The notes beneath the pieces are model-generated. The model saw nothing but the letters and a program-made list of their open reading frames with translations, did no database searches and was not told where the DNA came from. From Campylobacterota bacterium (GTDB lineage: Bacteria > Campylobacterota > Campylobacteria > Campylobacterales > Thiovulaceae), in NCBI GenBank assembly GCA_030152305.1, contig JASKOM010000003.1:1-64000 (forward strand): a stretch of DNA of 64,000 nucleotides, given 5' to 3'. Below, piece by piece: positions 1 to 8,045 of the stretch. The position numbers were made by a program, and so were the translations under genes. Within the stretch, counting starts at the first letter, position 1. Each line of letters begins with the position of its first letter.

Positions 1-546
1 TTGAACATCATCCGAATGAGTTGAAATTGTTGAATTTAAAGTCCAATTTCTTACTTTCCAAATTTTAACTGTCGAATCGCCTGAACCTGAAGCTAAATAT
101 TCGCCATCAGCTGAAAAAGCTAAACCATATATAACATTCGTGTGTGATTTCAAGATTTGAACAATCTCACCAGATTGAAAATCGTAAATTCGAATTTGAC
201 CAGTTTCACCACTTCCGCTTTTTGCCAAAAATCCACCAACTGCTAAAAATCGCTCATCAGGTGAAAGTGCAATTGAGTAAATCATGCCTTCACTTCCAGC
301 CCCAATTTGCCCGAGAATTTTTCGTTTTTCTCGTCCAGTTTTTGGGTCATAAATTCGAATCGTTTTATCATCACTAGCCTAAACTAAATCACCGCTTTTT
401 GTAATTAGCACTTTCCTAATCTTCGCGGAATGTCCGCCAGTGTCAAGTTGCAAAATTGCTTCAATATTGCTGTTGGTTGGTTTGCCAAATGCACAACCGC
501 CAAATAAAACCAACATAAAAATAATAGATAAAAATCTAAACCGCAT
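1..546 (-). pseudogene. WD40-repeat lipoprotein, 5' part, with in-frame amber codon
   Basis: The minus strand from an ATG at 546 (AAAGG upstream) reads in one frame to the window edge, 182 codons. It begins with a lipoprotein signal ending in GGC, then LDTGGHSAKIRKVL and WD40-type repeats (for example SGSGDSTVKIWKV). Codon 56 is TAG (plus-strand 379-381), where the homologue at 62123 has Ser (GDIISASED against GDLV-stop-ASDD). A single base change from a Ser codon would explain it. The rest of the frame is open and well conserved, so the decay is recent, or it is a sequence error or readthrough. The GGHS-type WD40 block is often linked to caspase-like domains in bacteria; none is visible here because the gene runs off the window. 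Confidence 0.75.
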
Positions 547-636
547 AATAAATAACCTTTCGTATTTATGTTTTTTTCAATTTTGCAAAAAGCAATAAAA
601 ACATATTGAAAATAATAGCAAAAGTTTTTCATTTTT

Positions 637-776
637 ATCGAAATGATCGTTGTTGTTTTTATCGGAATGATCGTTGTTGTTTTTCACGGAATGATCGTTG
701 TTGTTTTTCGGAATGATCGTTGTTGTTTTTCGGAATGATCGTTGTTGTTTTTCGGAACGGTCGCAGACCGTTCCCT
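637..776. repeat. Tandem array 1, diverged 22-24 bp units
   Basis: About five units of the type GGAATGATCGTTGTTG plus a T-rich tail start at about 642, 664, 688, 710 and 732. They end in a unit GGAACGGTC that forms a hairpin. The array lies directly downstream of the antirepressor gene at 782-1522 and matches array 2 at 1937-2089, but it is more diverged (GGAATGATC instead of GGAACGGTC). The units are contiguous with no unique spacers, so this is not a CRISPR. Confidence 0.85.
754..774. terminator. Perfect 9-bp hairpin closing array 1
   Basis: GGAACGGTC, loop GCA, then GACCGTTCC, located 8 bp from the stop codon of the minus-strand gene at 782-1522. The left arm is the same word as the tandem unit of the array. 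It may act as a transcription terminator for the minus-strand gene or as a REP-like element. Confidence 0.6.
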
Positions 777-781
777 ACAAA

Positions 782-1522
782 TTACAAAATCGTTTTTAAC
801 TTCCATTTTATTTGATTATATTTGCCAATGATCAAAATCCCAAAATCACGACCCGATTCTGTAATTTGCCACACACCATTTTCTCGAAGTTGAAAACCTT
901 TGTTTTCAAGAATCAAATTAACTTCAACCGCTGATTTATTAATCATTTTGCCAAGTTCAGTTGGAAGAAAAAATTGCGAATCGAGATCGATCTCAAAAGT
1001 TTGCAACGGTGAAAAGTTATAAAATTTGCGATAAAACTGATCGAGTCGGTAAAGATCAATTTGATTTGTATTTCGCAAGTTTTCGAGTAAGTTTGTTGTT
1101 GCTGTGAAATTGTTATCGAGTTCGATAATTTGTTCAGCTTCGTTTGTTAATTTTGGAAGTTGAGAAGTTTGAGAAATTGAATAGTTTCCTGTTTTACGAA
1201 TCGACGGAAGAACTTCGCTTGTAATCCATTTTTTGAATTGTTTGGCAAGAGGCATGTTTGAGCCAAAAATTCCGTTATATAAACCGCTTTCATTTATTAA
1301 AATCAAAGCACCTTGATTTCCAAAAAACGATGCACTAATCGAAGCACTATTTCGATGTATCGTTTTCTTTTCGTCGTCATCTAATCTTTCAAGCATTTTA
1401 TTAGTTCGCGAATAGCCGAGAATGTCAGAAATTTCTTTTGCAATAAACCAAATGTCAAAATCAAAAGAAAAAGTATTAAGATTTTTTGTCTCAAAGCTAA
1501 AATTATGTGTTAAAATATCCAC
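782..1522 (-). CDS. BRO-N domain antirepressor-like protein, copy A
   Basis: 246 aa. Residues about 10-115 match the BRO-N/Bro family of phage and viral antirepressors: an IWFIAKEISDILGYS segment, a LDDDEK turn, LINESGLY, then a WITSEVLPSIRKTGNY tail. Residues about 120-246 form a C-terminal domain shared almost word for word with the proteins at 2097, 50604 and 51803 (LPTELGKMINKSAVE, SGRDFG, GKYNQIKWK). It resembles the KilAC-type winged-helix end of antirepressors. The upstream small HTH gene (1625-1870) is in the same direction, as in the other cassettes. Probable role: DNA-binding or repressor-binding regulator of phage origin. No structural phage genes lie nearby, so the real target is unknown. 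Confidence 0.8.
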   Translation of the reverse strand: MDILTHNFSFETKNLNTFSFDFDIWFIAKEISDILGYSRTNKMLERLDDDEKKTIHRNSASISASFFGNQGALILINESGLYNGIFGSNMPLAKQFKKWITSEVLPSIRKTGNYSISQTSQLPKLTNEAEQIIELDNNFTATTNLLENLRNTNQIDLYRLDQFYRKFYNFSPLQTFEIDLDSQFFLPTELGKMINKSAVEVNLILENKGFQLRENGVWQITESGRDFGILIIGKYNQIKWKLKTIL

Positions 1523-1624
1523 GATATTTCCTTAAAAACGGATTGTCAGGAAGAGATGTTAGTTATTGGATGTAAGTTTCTTCTCTTCCTCTACAATTAT
1601 TATATAATATAATTATATTCAAAG

Positions 1625-1870
1625 TCAAATTATTTCTTTATTTTTTGCAATAACTAGATTAATAGAATTCAATAAAACATTACAATTCTTATCTTTTATA
1701 AGTAATTTAAGTAATTTATTTATAGGAGTTGTAATTTGTAAGCGACCAACCGTCCAATCTGAAACAGTTTTTGGACTAACTCCAATCATTTCCGCTAACT
1801 CTTTTTGAGTAATTCCCAATTCACGACAGGTTTTTTTAACGAGATTTTCTTCTTTTTCGACTTCGCTCAC
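1625..1870 (-). CDS. Small XRE-type HTH regulator, cassette A
   Basis: 81 aa, GTG start at 1870 preceded by AAAGGA at good spacing. An N-terminal helix-turn-helix is clear: LVKKTCRELGITQKELAEM followed by IGVSPKTVSDW. The N-terminal half is nearly identical to the proteins at 2924 and 50248, while the C-terminal half differs. It lies upstream of the antirepressor gene of the same cassette. Family knowledge suggests a Cro/CI-like repressor whose partner could be the antirepressor; this pairing is inferred from the repeated gene order. Confidence 0.8.
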   Translation of the reverse strand: MSEVEKEENLVKKTCRELGITQKELAEMIGVSPKTVSDWTVGRLQITTPINKLLKLLIKDKNCNVLLNSINLVIAKNKEII

Positions 1871-1897
1871 GAATAAATCCTTTTGATTAATTTGATA

Positions 1898-1916
1898 TTT
1901 TCGTAATTTTAATATT
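1898..1916 (-). promoter_or_regulatory. Conserved element upstream of HTH gene A
   Basis: On the minus strand AATATTAAAATTACGAAAA lies 27 bp before the GTG start of the HTH gene. The same 19-mer occurs at 3182-3200 (minus) and 50204-50222 (plus), each time just upstream of a homologous HTH gene. The palindromic AATATT and A/T-rich sequence suit a promoter or operator for autoregulation, which is inference. Confidence 0.55.
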
Positions 1917-1936
1917 TTCGGCTTTTCATTTTTATC

Positions 1937-2089
1937 GGAATGATCGTTGTTGTCTTTCGGAACGGTCGTTGTTGTCTTTCGGAACGGTCGTTGTTGTCTT
2001 TCGGAACGGTCGTTGTTGTCTTTCGGAACGGTCGTTGTTGTCTTTCGGAACGGTCGTTGTTGTCTTTCGGAACGGTCGCAGACCGTTCC
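1937..2089. repeat. Tandem array 2, perfect 22-bp period, ending in hairpin
   Basis: Units begin with GGAACGGTC (first one GGAATGATC) at 1937, 1959, 1981, 2003, 2025, 2047 and 2069, an exact 22-bp period with body GGAACGGTCGTTGTTGTC. The last unit continues into GCA and GACCGTTCC, a 9-bp hairpin at 2069-2089. Short reading frames cross the array on both strands because 22 is not a multiple of three; none looks coding. The array is downstream of the antirepressor gene of cassette B. Confidence 0.9.
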
Positions 2090-2096
2090 CTACAAA

Positions 2097-2861
2097 TTAC
2101 AAAATCGTTTTTAACTTCCATTTTATTTGATTATATTTGCCAACGATCAAAATCCCAAAATCACGACCCGATTCTGTAATTTGCCAAACACCATTTTCTC
2201 GAACTTGAAAACCTTTGTGTTCGAGAATCAAATTAATTTCAACCGCTGATTTATTAATCATTTTGCCAAGTTCAGTTGGAAGAAAAAATTGCGAATTTAG
2301 ATCGATGTCAAAAGTTTGCAACGGTGAAAAGTTATGAAATTCTCTATAAAATTGATCAAGTCGGTAAAGAGTCGCTGGATTCATATTTTGCAAATTTGCG
2401 ATTAACTTTTCAGTTGCTGTGAAATTGTTATCGAGTTCGATAATTTGTTCAGTTTCGTTTGTTAATTTTGGAAGTTGAGAAGTTTGAGTTTGCGATTTTT
2501 GATTTTGTAAAAGCTCTCGCATTCGAAAGAATTCTTTAACAAGAAGTTTTTTAAAGTTTTTCACGATTGGATTATTTCGTAAATAAGACATTAATAAAGT
2601 TGTTTGTTGCTCGTTTAGAAAATAGATTTTTTGTTCGTTTATCGCTCCTACCGAGTTTTTAACAGTTCGGATTTCAAATCCGAGGTGTCCAAAATCTTCC
2701 AAGTCTGTTAAATTATCTCGAATTAAACGAGAAATAGATTCTTCTTGATTTTGTGTTTGTTCGGCGATAACTCGATGAGAAATTCTGGGTTCATTTTCTA
2801 TGAGTTCGATTATTTTTGTGTTAAAATTTGACTGCATTTGCTTTTCCAAATCAAGACTCAA
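2097..2861 (-). CDS. Rha-type N-terminus on the shared antirepressor C-terminal domain, copy B
   Basis: 254 aa. Residues about 10-120 resemble the phage regulatory protein Rha family: ENEPRISHRVIAEQTQ at the start, then a region ending IYFLNEQQTTLLMSYLRN and a helix with LVKEFFRMRELLQ. Residues about 130-254 are the same C-terminal domain as the protein at 782 (LPTELGKMINKSAVE, ITESGRDFG). So one C-terminal domain carries a different N-terminal domain, showing exchange by recombination. The upstream HTH gene is 2924-3154 and the tandem array with hairpin follows the stop codon at once. Confidence 0.8.
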   Translation of the reverse strand: MSLDLEKQMQSNFNTKIIELIENEPRISHRVIAEQTQNQEESISRLIRDNLTDLEDFGHLGFEIRTVKNSVGAINEQKIYFLNEQQTTLLMSYLRNNPIVKNFKKLLVKEFFRMRELLQNQKSQTQTSQLPKLTNETEQIIELDNNFTATEKLIANLQNMNPATLYRLDQFYREFHNFSPLQTFDIDLNSQFFLPTELGKMINKSAVEINLILEHKGFQVRENGVWQITESGRDFGILIVGKYNQIKWKLKTIL

Positions 2862-2923
2862 ATAGAAGTTGCGATTCTACTTGGTTTGGAAATTGTATGA
2901 AAAATATTTACATAAGTCAATAA

Positions 2924-3154
2924 CTAAAATGAGAAGTTTTTAAAGTCTATTATATTTTCCTGAATTTCTTTAAATTTATTTTTATAAACTAAACCTTCTA
3001 AAGCTGTTTTTGTAGTTTTATCCATGCCATATTTTGACCAATTAGTAATCGTATGTGGTGTAACTTCTAATATTTCCGCTAATTCTTTTTGGGTAATTCC
3101 TAATTCACGACAGGTTTTTTTAACGAGATTTTCTTCTTTTTCGACTTCGCTCAC
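2924..3154 (-). CDS. Small XRE-type HTH regulator, cassette B
   Basis: 76 aa from a GTG start at 3154, chosen because AAAGGA and the following bases match the start region of the paralogue at 1870. The frame is open further to 3247, but that extension reads through a palindromic repeat (3207-3225) and is unlikely to be coding. The HTH is KKTCRELGITQKELAEILE then VTPHTITNW. The C-terminal part differs from the other two copies. Companion of the Rha-type antirepressor downstream. Confidence 0.75.
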   Translation of the reverse strand: MSEVEKEENLVKKTCRELGITQKELAEILEVTPHTITNWSKYGMDKTTKTALEGLVYKNKFKEIQENIIDFKNFSF

Positions 3155-3181
3155 GAATAAATCCTTTTGATTAATTTGATA

Positions 3182-3200
3182 TTTTCGTAATTTTAATATT
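3182..3200 (-). promoter_or_regulatory. Conserved element upstream of HTH gene B
   Basis: Second copy of the 19-bp element AATATTAAAATTACGAAAA (minus strand), 27 bp before the GTG at 3154, the same spacing as for cassette A. Likely promoter or operator. Confidence 0.55.
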
Positions 3201-3400
3201 ATTAGATCCCGTGTCAAACACGAGATGACAGGTTTGGTTGTTGTCATTTTGAATCAGGTCATCCCGAATTTATTTCTGGAGCTTTAAATAAGTTAATAAA
3301 AAATAATAATTCATAGTTTTCTTGTCGATGCACGGACAACGAGGTTGCCTGTAATGACAGGTGAAATTTGTTATTCTGAACGATTAGTATATGTTATGAT
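3201..3400. repeat. REP-like palindromes in the gap before ispDF
   Basis: The gap from 3155 to 3522 holds no gene. Near 3207-3225 is CCCGTGT-CAA-ACACGAG followed by ATGACAG, and at 3348-3361 CCTGT-AATG-ACAGG. Read on the minus strand the first is of the TGTCAT...CGTG...CACGGGATC type, a palindromic family found in intergenic DNA of many bacteria. Related hairpins occur at 14190 and 53749. They sit where the accessory region meets the core genome. Confidence 0.6.
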
Positions 3401-3522
3401 GGCAATTTATATAAATATTTCACAAAAATTATAAATTGATATTTATGTGTGAGTTTTAGGCTCCATTTTGTGATAAATTATTTTTTTATAAAAATTTTTT
3501 ATTTATTATTAAGGATAATATC

Positions 3523-4662
3523 GTGTCAAACATATCTCTAATTTTATTAAGTGCAGGTGAATCAAGTCGATTCAAAATGAAAACTAAAAAACAGTGGCTT
3601 CGTGTTGAAGATAAACCTCTTTGGCTTGATGTTTTGCAAAAGTTTCAAAAATTAAATATTTTTCATAAAATTATTATTACGGCTCATCGAGAGGAAATTA
3701 ATTTATTTAAATATATGACTAATGTCGAAATTGTTGCTGGTGGTTCTACTCGTCAAGAATCTATTAAAAATGGTCTCGAATTTATCGATACTGAATTTGT
3801 CATGATTTCTGATATTGCCCGATGTTTTATTCCCGATGACATGATATTTCGAATTCTTGCCCAAATCGATAAAGCTGATGTTGTTGTTCCATATCTTCCA
3901 GTTTCTGATACTGTTGTTTTTGCTGATAAAACGATTAATCGCGATGAGGTCAAATTAATTCAAACTCCTCAACTTTCACGAACAAATTTATTAAAAAAGT
4001 TAATTAAACTCGAAAATAATATCGCTTTTACAGATGAAAGTAGTTTAATTGTTCAATATGATGGAACTCGACTTTTTGTTTTAGGTGATGAACGAGCAAA
4101 AAAAATAACTTTTTATTCTGATATTATTCATAGCGAATGTTTCAAAACGGAACTATTTAGTGATAAAATAAGAATCGGAAATGGTGTCGATGTTCATCAG
4201 TTTAAAATAAAAGATGAAAAAAATAGCATGAAATTAGGTGGTGTTGAAATTGATTCGCCTTTATCTTTTCTTGCTCATTCAGATGGCGATGTTTTAATTC
4301 ATTCGTTAATTGATGCAATTTTAGGAGCTTCAGGTATCGGTGATATCGGAGAATTGTTTCCAGATAACGACATGAAATATAACGGAATTAGTTCATTGGA
4401 ACTTTTAGAAAATGTAAAAAATTTAATCGAAAAAATAGGTCTTGAATTTTCAAGTGCCGATATTACGGTTCTGGCTGAAACACCTCGATTAAAAAAATAT
4501 AAATTAGAAATTAGAAATTTATTAGCAAGTAAATTAAATGTTGAGCCATTTAATATAAATATTAAAGCTACGACAACCGAAAAATTAGGATTTATTGGCA
4601 GAAAAGAAGGTTTAATGGTTCTTTCAACAGTAATATTAAAAAATATAGATTGGAGAATATAA
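3523..4662 (+). CDS. ispDF: Bifunctional IspDF enzyme of the MEP isoprenoid pathway
   Basis: 379 aa, GTG start with AAGGA upstream. The N-terminal half is IspD (2-C-methyl-D-erythritol 4-phosphate cytidylyltransferase): LLSAGESSRFKMKTKKQW, then IQTPQLSRT. The C-terminal half, from about residue 220, is IspF (2,4-cyclodiphosphate synthase): IGNGVDVHQFK, HSDGDVLIHSLIDAILG, GDIGELFPD and IKATTTEKLG, with the metal-binding Asp and His residues present. Together they convert MEP to CDP-ME and form ME-cPP. The fusion is typical of Campylobacterota, and the following gene matches the HP1020-HP1021 order of Helicobacter pylori. Contains motif GATGAGGT at 3943. Confidence 0.96.
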   Translation: MSNISLILLSAGESSRFKMKTKKQWLRVEDKPLWLDVLQKFQKLNIFHKIIITAHREEINLFKYMTNVEIVAGGSTRQESIKNGLEFIDTEFVMISDIARCFIPDDMIFRILAQIDKADVVVPYLPVSDTVVFADKTINRDEVKLIQTPQLSRTNLLKKLIKLENNIAFTDESSLIVQYDGTRLFVLGDERAKKITFYSDIIHSECFKTELFSDKIRIGNGVDVHQFKIKDEKNSMKLGGVEIDSPLSFLAHSDGDVLIHSLIDAILGASGIGDIGELFPDNDMKYNGISSLELLENVKNLIEKIGLEFSSADITVLAETPRLKKYKLEIRNLLASKLNVEPFNINIKATTTEKLGFIGRKEGLMVLSTVILKNIDWRI

Positions 4663-4663
4663 G

Positions 4664-5575
4664 TTGCGAGTAAAAAAATGTTTAATCATGGAAAACGAAA
4701 CATATTTAGCGGATAGTATCGCTTCAAAATTAGATGCTCTCGGTTTTAGCACAGTTATTTTATCAACAACAAAAAAAGCAGTTGATCTTGACGAAAGAAC
4801 TTTTTCTGTTGTTGTTCTTTCCGCCAATCTTCAAGATGAAGATAATTTTTTTAAAATTATTCGTAAATTTAAAAAATCTACTGTTATTTTAATGGTCTCT
4901 TATTTAAATAATGATTTTTTAACGAAAACTATGGAATATGGTGTTAATGATTATATTTTAAAACCGTTTATTATGGATTCGTTAATAAAAAAAATTACGA
5001 CTTTTCAACGAATTCAAGATTTAGAAGATCGCGAAAAACGATATTTAAAATTTATGAATCGAGTTTTTGAAGCTGATCCAACAGCTGAATTAAAATATGA
5101 TTTTGATTTGCCTGTTTTTATCGTTGCAAAAGTTGAACGATTTTTAGATTCGTTTGCCTTTTTTTATGCAAAACATCGAAATAAAATGGTTGAATTTATT
5201 TCGACAAAAGATATAAAAACTTTGCCTCAAAATCATAATACAGCCGTTATTTATTATTTTCGAGATTTCTCAACTTTGCTTCCAAAAGAAAAAGAAGATT
5301 TAATAAATGTTGCTAAAAAATTAGATGTTATTATCGGTTCAACTGAACATGAATTAGAATTAAAATTAGATGGCTATCGTATTATTAATGTCATGTCTAA
5401 TATTAAATTTATAGACACTGGCGAAATTTTATCTGTTTCTGATTATATTAAACAGATTGTTATTCATAATCAATATAAAATGCCTGATACAGAAATTTCT
5501 CAACATCTTGGTATTTCTCGAAAAAGTCTTTGGGAAAAAAGACGAAAAATGGATATTCAAAAAAAGAGAAAATAA
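4664..5575 (+). CDS. HP1021-type orphan atypical response regulator
   Basis: 303 aa, TTG start with GGAG inside the end of ispDF, 1 bp after its stop. Residues 1-120 have a receiver fold ending in the conserved Lys (NDYILKPF), but the acidic pair is replaced (LIMENE) and the acceptor strand reads VVVLSANL, so the phosphorylatable Asp is missing. The C-terminal end carries a helix-turn-helix (TEISQHLGISRKSLWEKRRKM). H. pylori HP1021 is also an unphosphorylated orphan regulator next to ispDF; it binds oriC and acts in redox response. Orthology here is inferred from gene order, length and domain layout. Confidence 0.88.
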   Translation: MRVKKCLIMENETYLADSIASKLDALGFSTVILSTTKKAVDLDERTFSVVVLSANLQDEDNFFKIIRKFKKSTVILMVSYLNNDFLTKTMEYGVNDYILKPFIMDSLIKKITTFQRIQDLEDREKRYLKFMNRVFEADPTAELKYDFDLPVFIVAKVERFLDSFAFFYAKHRNKMVEFISTKDIKTLPQNHNTAVIYYFRDFSTLLPKEKEDLINVAKKLDVIIGSTEHELELKLDGYRIINVMSNIKFIDTGEILSVSDYIKQIVIHNQYKMPDTEISQHLGISRKSLWEKRRKMDIQKKRK

Positions 5576-5580
5576 ATCAC

Positions 5581-6678
5581 ATGAAAAAATTATCGTTTGC
5601 TTTTGCCTTTATATTTTTAGGTTCAGGTTGCAAAACTGATTCACAAGAAAGTCGTCGATATGAAATTTTGCAAAATATCGATAATGGAAATTTTAATGAT
5701 GCTCTTTCTGATTTAAATGATTGCAGCGGTTTTACAAATGATGAATGTCATTTAAACCGTGGAATGGCTTATTTTGGTTTGGCTGGTTACGACATAATTC
5801 AAATTGGCGAAGATTTATATCGTGCTTATTCTAATAATAATATAAGTCTTGACGAAAAAAATTTAGCTGTAACTTCGATTATATTAGACAGATTTAATAA
5901 TAATTATATTGATCGTGGTCTAGTTGAATACAAAACTGTTTTAAATAATAATGGCAAAAGCGAAACTTCATGTAACAAAACAGAATTTTATAATTTATCT
6001 CGAGATGAACGACAAGCCTGTTTATCGATTAATCCTGTTTTGCTACTTGAAATTATCGATAATAATTCAAATCAAAATAATATTTCTGTTGATTTAGAAG
6101 ATATTTATAATTTAAATCATGATCTTAAATCGTTAATTACTGGAATAACTTCGAATGATATTGCATCGATTTTATCGGGTTACGGAGAACTTTCGAATAA
6201 TACAAATGGTGAATTAGATTCGATTTCATGTTTATATAATCTTGGTTGTTACGGTTTAGAAAAAAAATCAGTTGGAAAATATGAAAATTTAGATATTTGG
6301 CTTTTATCTCGAGACGATTTTTCAACGATTAAATTAACAGATCAAACTGGTTCAATTGTTCTTGTCGATGAGGTCGAATTTATTTCGCAAACTGGTGAAA
6401 CTTGTTATATAAACGATTATGAAAAATTTGATGGCAACTGTTTTCATAAACCGCTGACCTCATCAACAAATAATATAAACGAATTCACAACAATAAAATC
6501 AACTTTGATAAACGAATTAAACGACGAATCAGTTAGAAATTCTGTTTCGCTTTTATTTTCGATTGGAGAAACTGACAAAACAGAAACCGAACAAGTTAAT
6601 AGCTATTTTTCTGAAATATGCGGTTCATCGAACTGTGTAGTTACTGAAAAAAATTTAATCGAGTATTTTAATAAATAA
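5581..6678 (+). CDS. Putative lipoprotein with TPR-like N-terminal region
   Basis: 365 aa from the ATG at 5581, chosen because it opens a signal peptide ending in FLGSGC, a plausible lipobox. The region after Cys18 (YEILQNIDNGNFNDAL, then LNRGMAYFGLAGY) has the look of tetratricopeptide helices. The rest is low-complexity, rich in Asn, Asp and Ser, with several Cys. Function not recognised. It is packed between the HP1021-like gene and bioD, probably co-transcribed. It holds two GATGAGGT motifs (6367 plus, 6457 minus). Confidence 0.7.
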   Translation: MKKLSFAFAFIFLGSGCKTDSQESRRYEILQNIDNGNFNDALSDLNDCSGFTNDECHLNRGMAYFGLAGYDIIQIGEDLYRAYSNNNISLDEKNLAVTSIILDRFNNNYIDRGLVEYKTVLNNNGKSETSCNKTEFYNLSRDERQACLSINPVLLLEIIDNNSNQNNISVDLEDIYNLNHDLKSLITGITSNDIASILSGYGELSNNTNGELDSISCLYNLGCYGLEKKSVGKYENLDIWLLSRDDFSTIKLTDQTGSIVLVDEVEFISQTGETCYINDYEKFDGNCFHKPLTSSTNNINEFTTIKSTLINELNDESVRNSVSLLFSIGETDKTETEQVNSYFSEICGSSNCVVTEKNLIEYFNK

Positions 6679-6679
6679 A

Positions 6680-7336
6680 ATGTCTCATAAAATATTTGTT
6701 ACAGCTACAAATACAGATATTGGTAAAAGCTATGTTTCTGAACTTTTATTAAAAGAGTTTGCTAATTTAGGTTTCCGTGTGGCTTATGTTAAACCAATTG
6801 AAACTGGAGCAATAAATAATATTCCAATTGATGGCTCTCGTTTGCATAAATTAGCTCAAAGTTTAAATAATAATTTATTAAATATTAATATCGATGAGGT
6901 AGTTCCGTATATTTTCGAATTGCCTTCAGCTCCTGCAATTGCACGAAATGGCAAAGAAATAAATTTCGAAAAAATAAAAAATAAAATAGATAATCTAGAA
7001 AAATATGCTGAAATTATAATTATCGAAGGTGCTGGTGGTTTAATGACTCCAATTGATAACAAACGATTATTTATAGATTTAATCGAATATTTAAATACAA
7101 AAGTTTTATTAATTTCTGGAAGTTATTTGGGTTCAATTAGCGATTCGCTTTCAGCCAGATTTTTATTAAATTATAAAAATATAAATTATATTTGGGCTGT
7201 AAATATACATCGAGATATCGATAATTATTCGATAATAACAGAACCATTTTATTTAAATTATTTTAGCAATAACGAATATTTAACAATTCAAAAAAATATA
7301 GATCGAATAGTAAATATGTTAAAATCGCAACGGTAA
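6680..7336 (+). CDS. bioD: Dethiobiotin synthetase
   Basis: 218 aa, start 1 bp after the upstream stop. The P-loop FVTATNTDIGKSYVSELLL, the substrate segment YVKPIETGA and IIIEGAGGLMTP are diagnostic for BioD, which closes the ureido ring of dethiobiotin from diaminopelargonic acid, CO2 and ATP. bioB is in the same window (34310-35152), so the last biotin steps are encoded though unlinked. Contains a GATGAGGT motif at 6893 (Asp-Glu-Val). Confidence 0.93.
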   Translation: MSHKIFVTATNTDIGKSYVSELLLKEFANLGFRVAYVKPIETGAINNIPIDGSRLHKLAQSLNNNLLNINIDEVVPYIFELPSAPAIARNGKEINFEKIKNKIDNLEKYAEIIIIEGAGGLMTPIDNKRLFIDLIEYLNTKVLLISGSYLGSISDSLSARFLLNYKNINYIWAVNIHRDIDNYSIITEPFYLNYFSNNEYLTIQKNIDRIVNMLKSQR

Positions 7337-7386
7337 AAATCACACTTTTAACCTGTCAAATATTTTAAAACACTTGGAGTTTTGTA

Positions 7387-8037
7387 ATGGAAAACATGAC
7401 AACTTTAGACTTAGGCATCATTGCAATAGTTATTTTTTTAGGAATTAAAGGGCTTTTTAACGGGCTTTTTAAAGAGCTATTTGGTTTAATAGGAATTGTT
7501 GGCGGTGTTTATGTCGGCACAAGATTAGGACATGATGCAGGTTTGTATATTAATGACAATTTTTTACATTTATCAAACGGTTCAGTTATTTCTGTAACAG
7601 GTTTTTTAGCAACTCTTATTATTTTCTGGTTCGGTTCAACACTTCTTGGTAATTTCTTTTCGCTTTTAAGTGAAAAAAGTGGCTTAGGATCACTTGATCG
7701 TTTATTAGGTTTTACTTTTGCAGGAGCAAAAATCGTAATGATTATTGCAGTTATTTTTCATGCAACATTTAGCATAAAAGTTACGGGCGAAACATTAAAA
7801 AATAGCACAGCAGGTAGTGTCATAACTCCGTATCTTTTACAAATTGGAGCTGAAATCGTTAATGCTGATTTTTCAGCAGTTGTTTCTTCAAGAGAATCTT
7901 CGTCAAATAATAATATTTCTAACGATGTTCAAAATATTAAAAATGCAATTCCAACAACTGAAGAAATTAATAATGCTGTTAATAAAAAAGTAAATGAAAT
8001 CGTTGAACAAAAAATCGAAGAAGAAATTCAAAGATAA
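7387..8037 (+). CDS. cvpA: CvpA family membrane protein
   Basis: 216 aa with GGAG before the ATG. Four hydrophobic segments lie in the first 150 residues (LGIIAIVIFLGIKGLFNGL, LFGLIGIVGGVYVG, GFLATLIIFWFGSTLLG, IVMIIAVIFHATF), followed by a charged Gln/Glu-rich tail. CvpA proteins of the inner membrane are linked to colicin V production and envelope stability; the exact role is unclear. The order cvpA-fur-lysS-glyA is also seen in Campylobacter jejuni. Confidence 0.85.
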   Translation: MENMTTLDLGIIAIVIFLGIKGLFNGLFKELFGLIGIVGGVYVGTRLGHDAGLYINDNFLHLSNGSVISVTGFLATLIIFWFGSTLLGNFFSLLSEKSGLGSLDRLLGFTFAGAKIVMIIAVIFHATFSIKVTGETLKNSTAGSVITPYLLQIGAEIVNADFSAVVSSRESSSNNNISNDVQNIKNAIPTTEEINNAVNKKVNEIVEQKIEEEIQR

Positions 8038-8045
8038 TTAATTCA

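Noticed and set aside
144-632. Reading frames at 144-377 (+) and 405-632 (-)
   Set aside because: Out of frame with the WD40 lipoprotein reading, which explains the same DNA with a signal peptide and WD40 motifs.
637-2089. Possible CRISPR arrays at the two repeat tracts
   Set aside because: Units of 22-24 bp follow each other without unique spacers; period is exact and the last unit is a hairpin arm. No cas genes nearby.
1909-2179. Short reading frames on both strands across array 2, with repeated Arg/Lys/Thr-type peptides
   Set aside because: They arise because the 22-bp unit cycles through three frames; no RBS or homologue. Not coding.
3155-3247. N-terminal extension of HTH gene B
   Set aside because: The extension reads through a REP-like palindrome; the paralogue and the AAAGGA site place the start at 3154.
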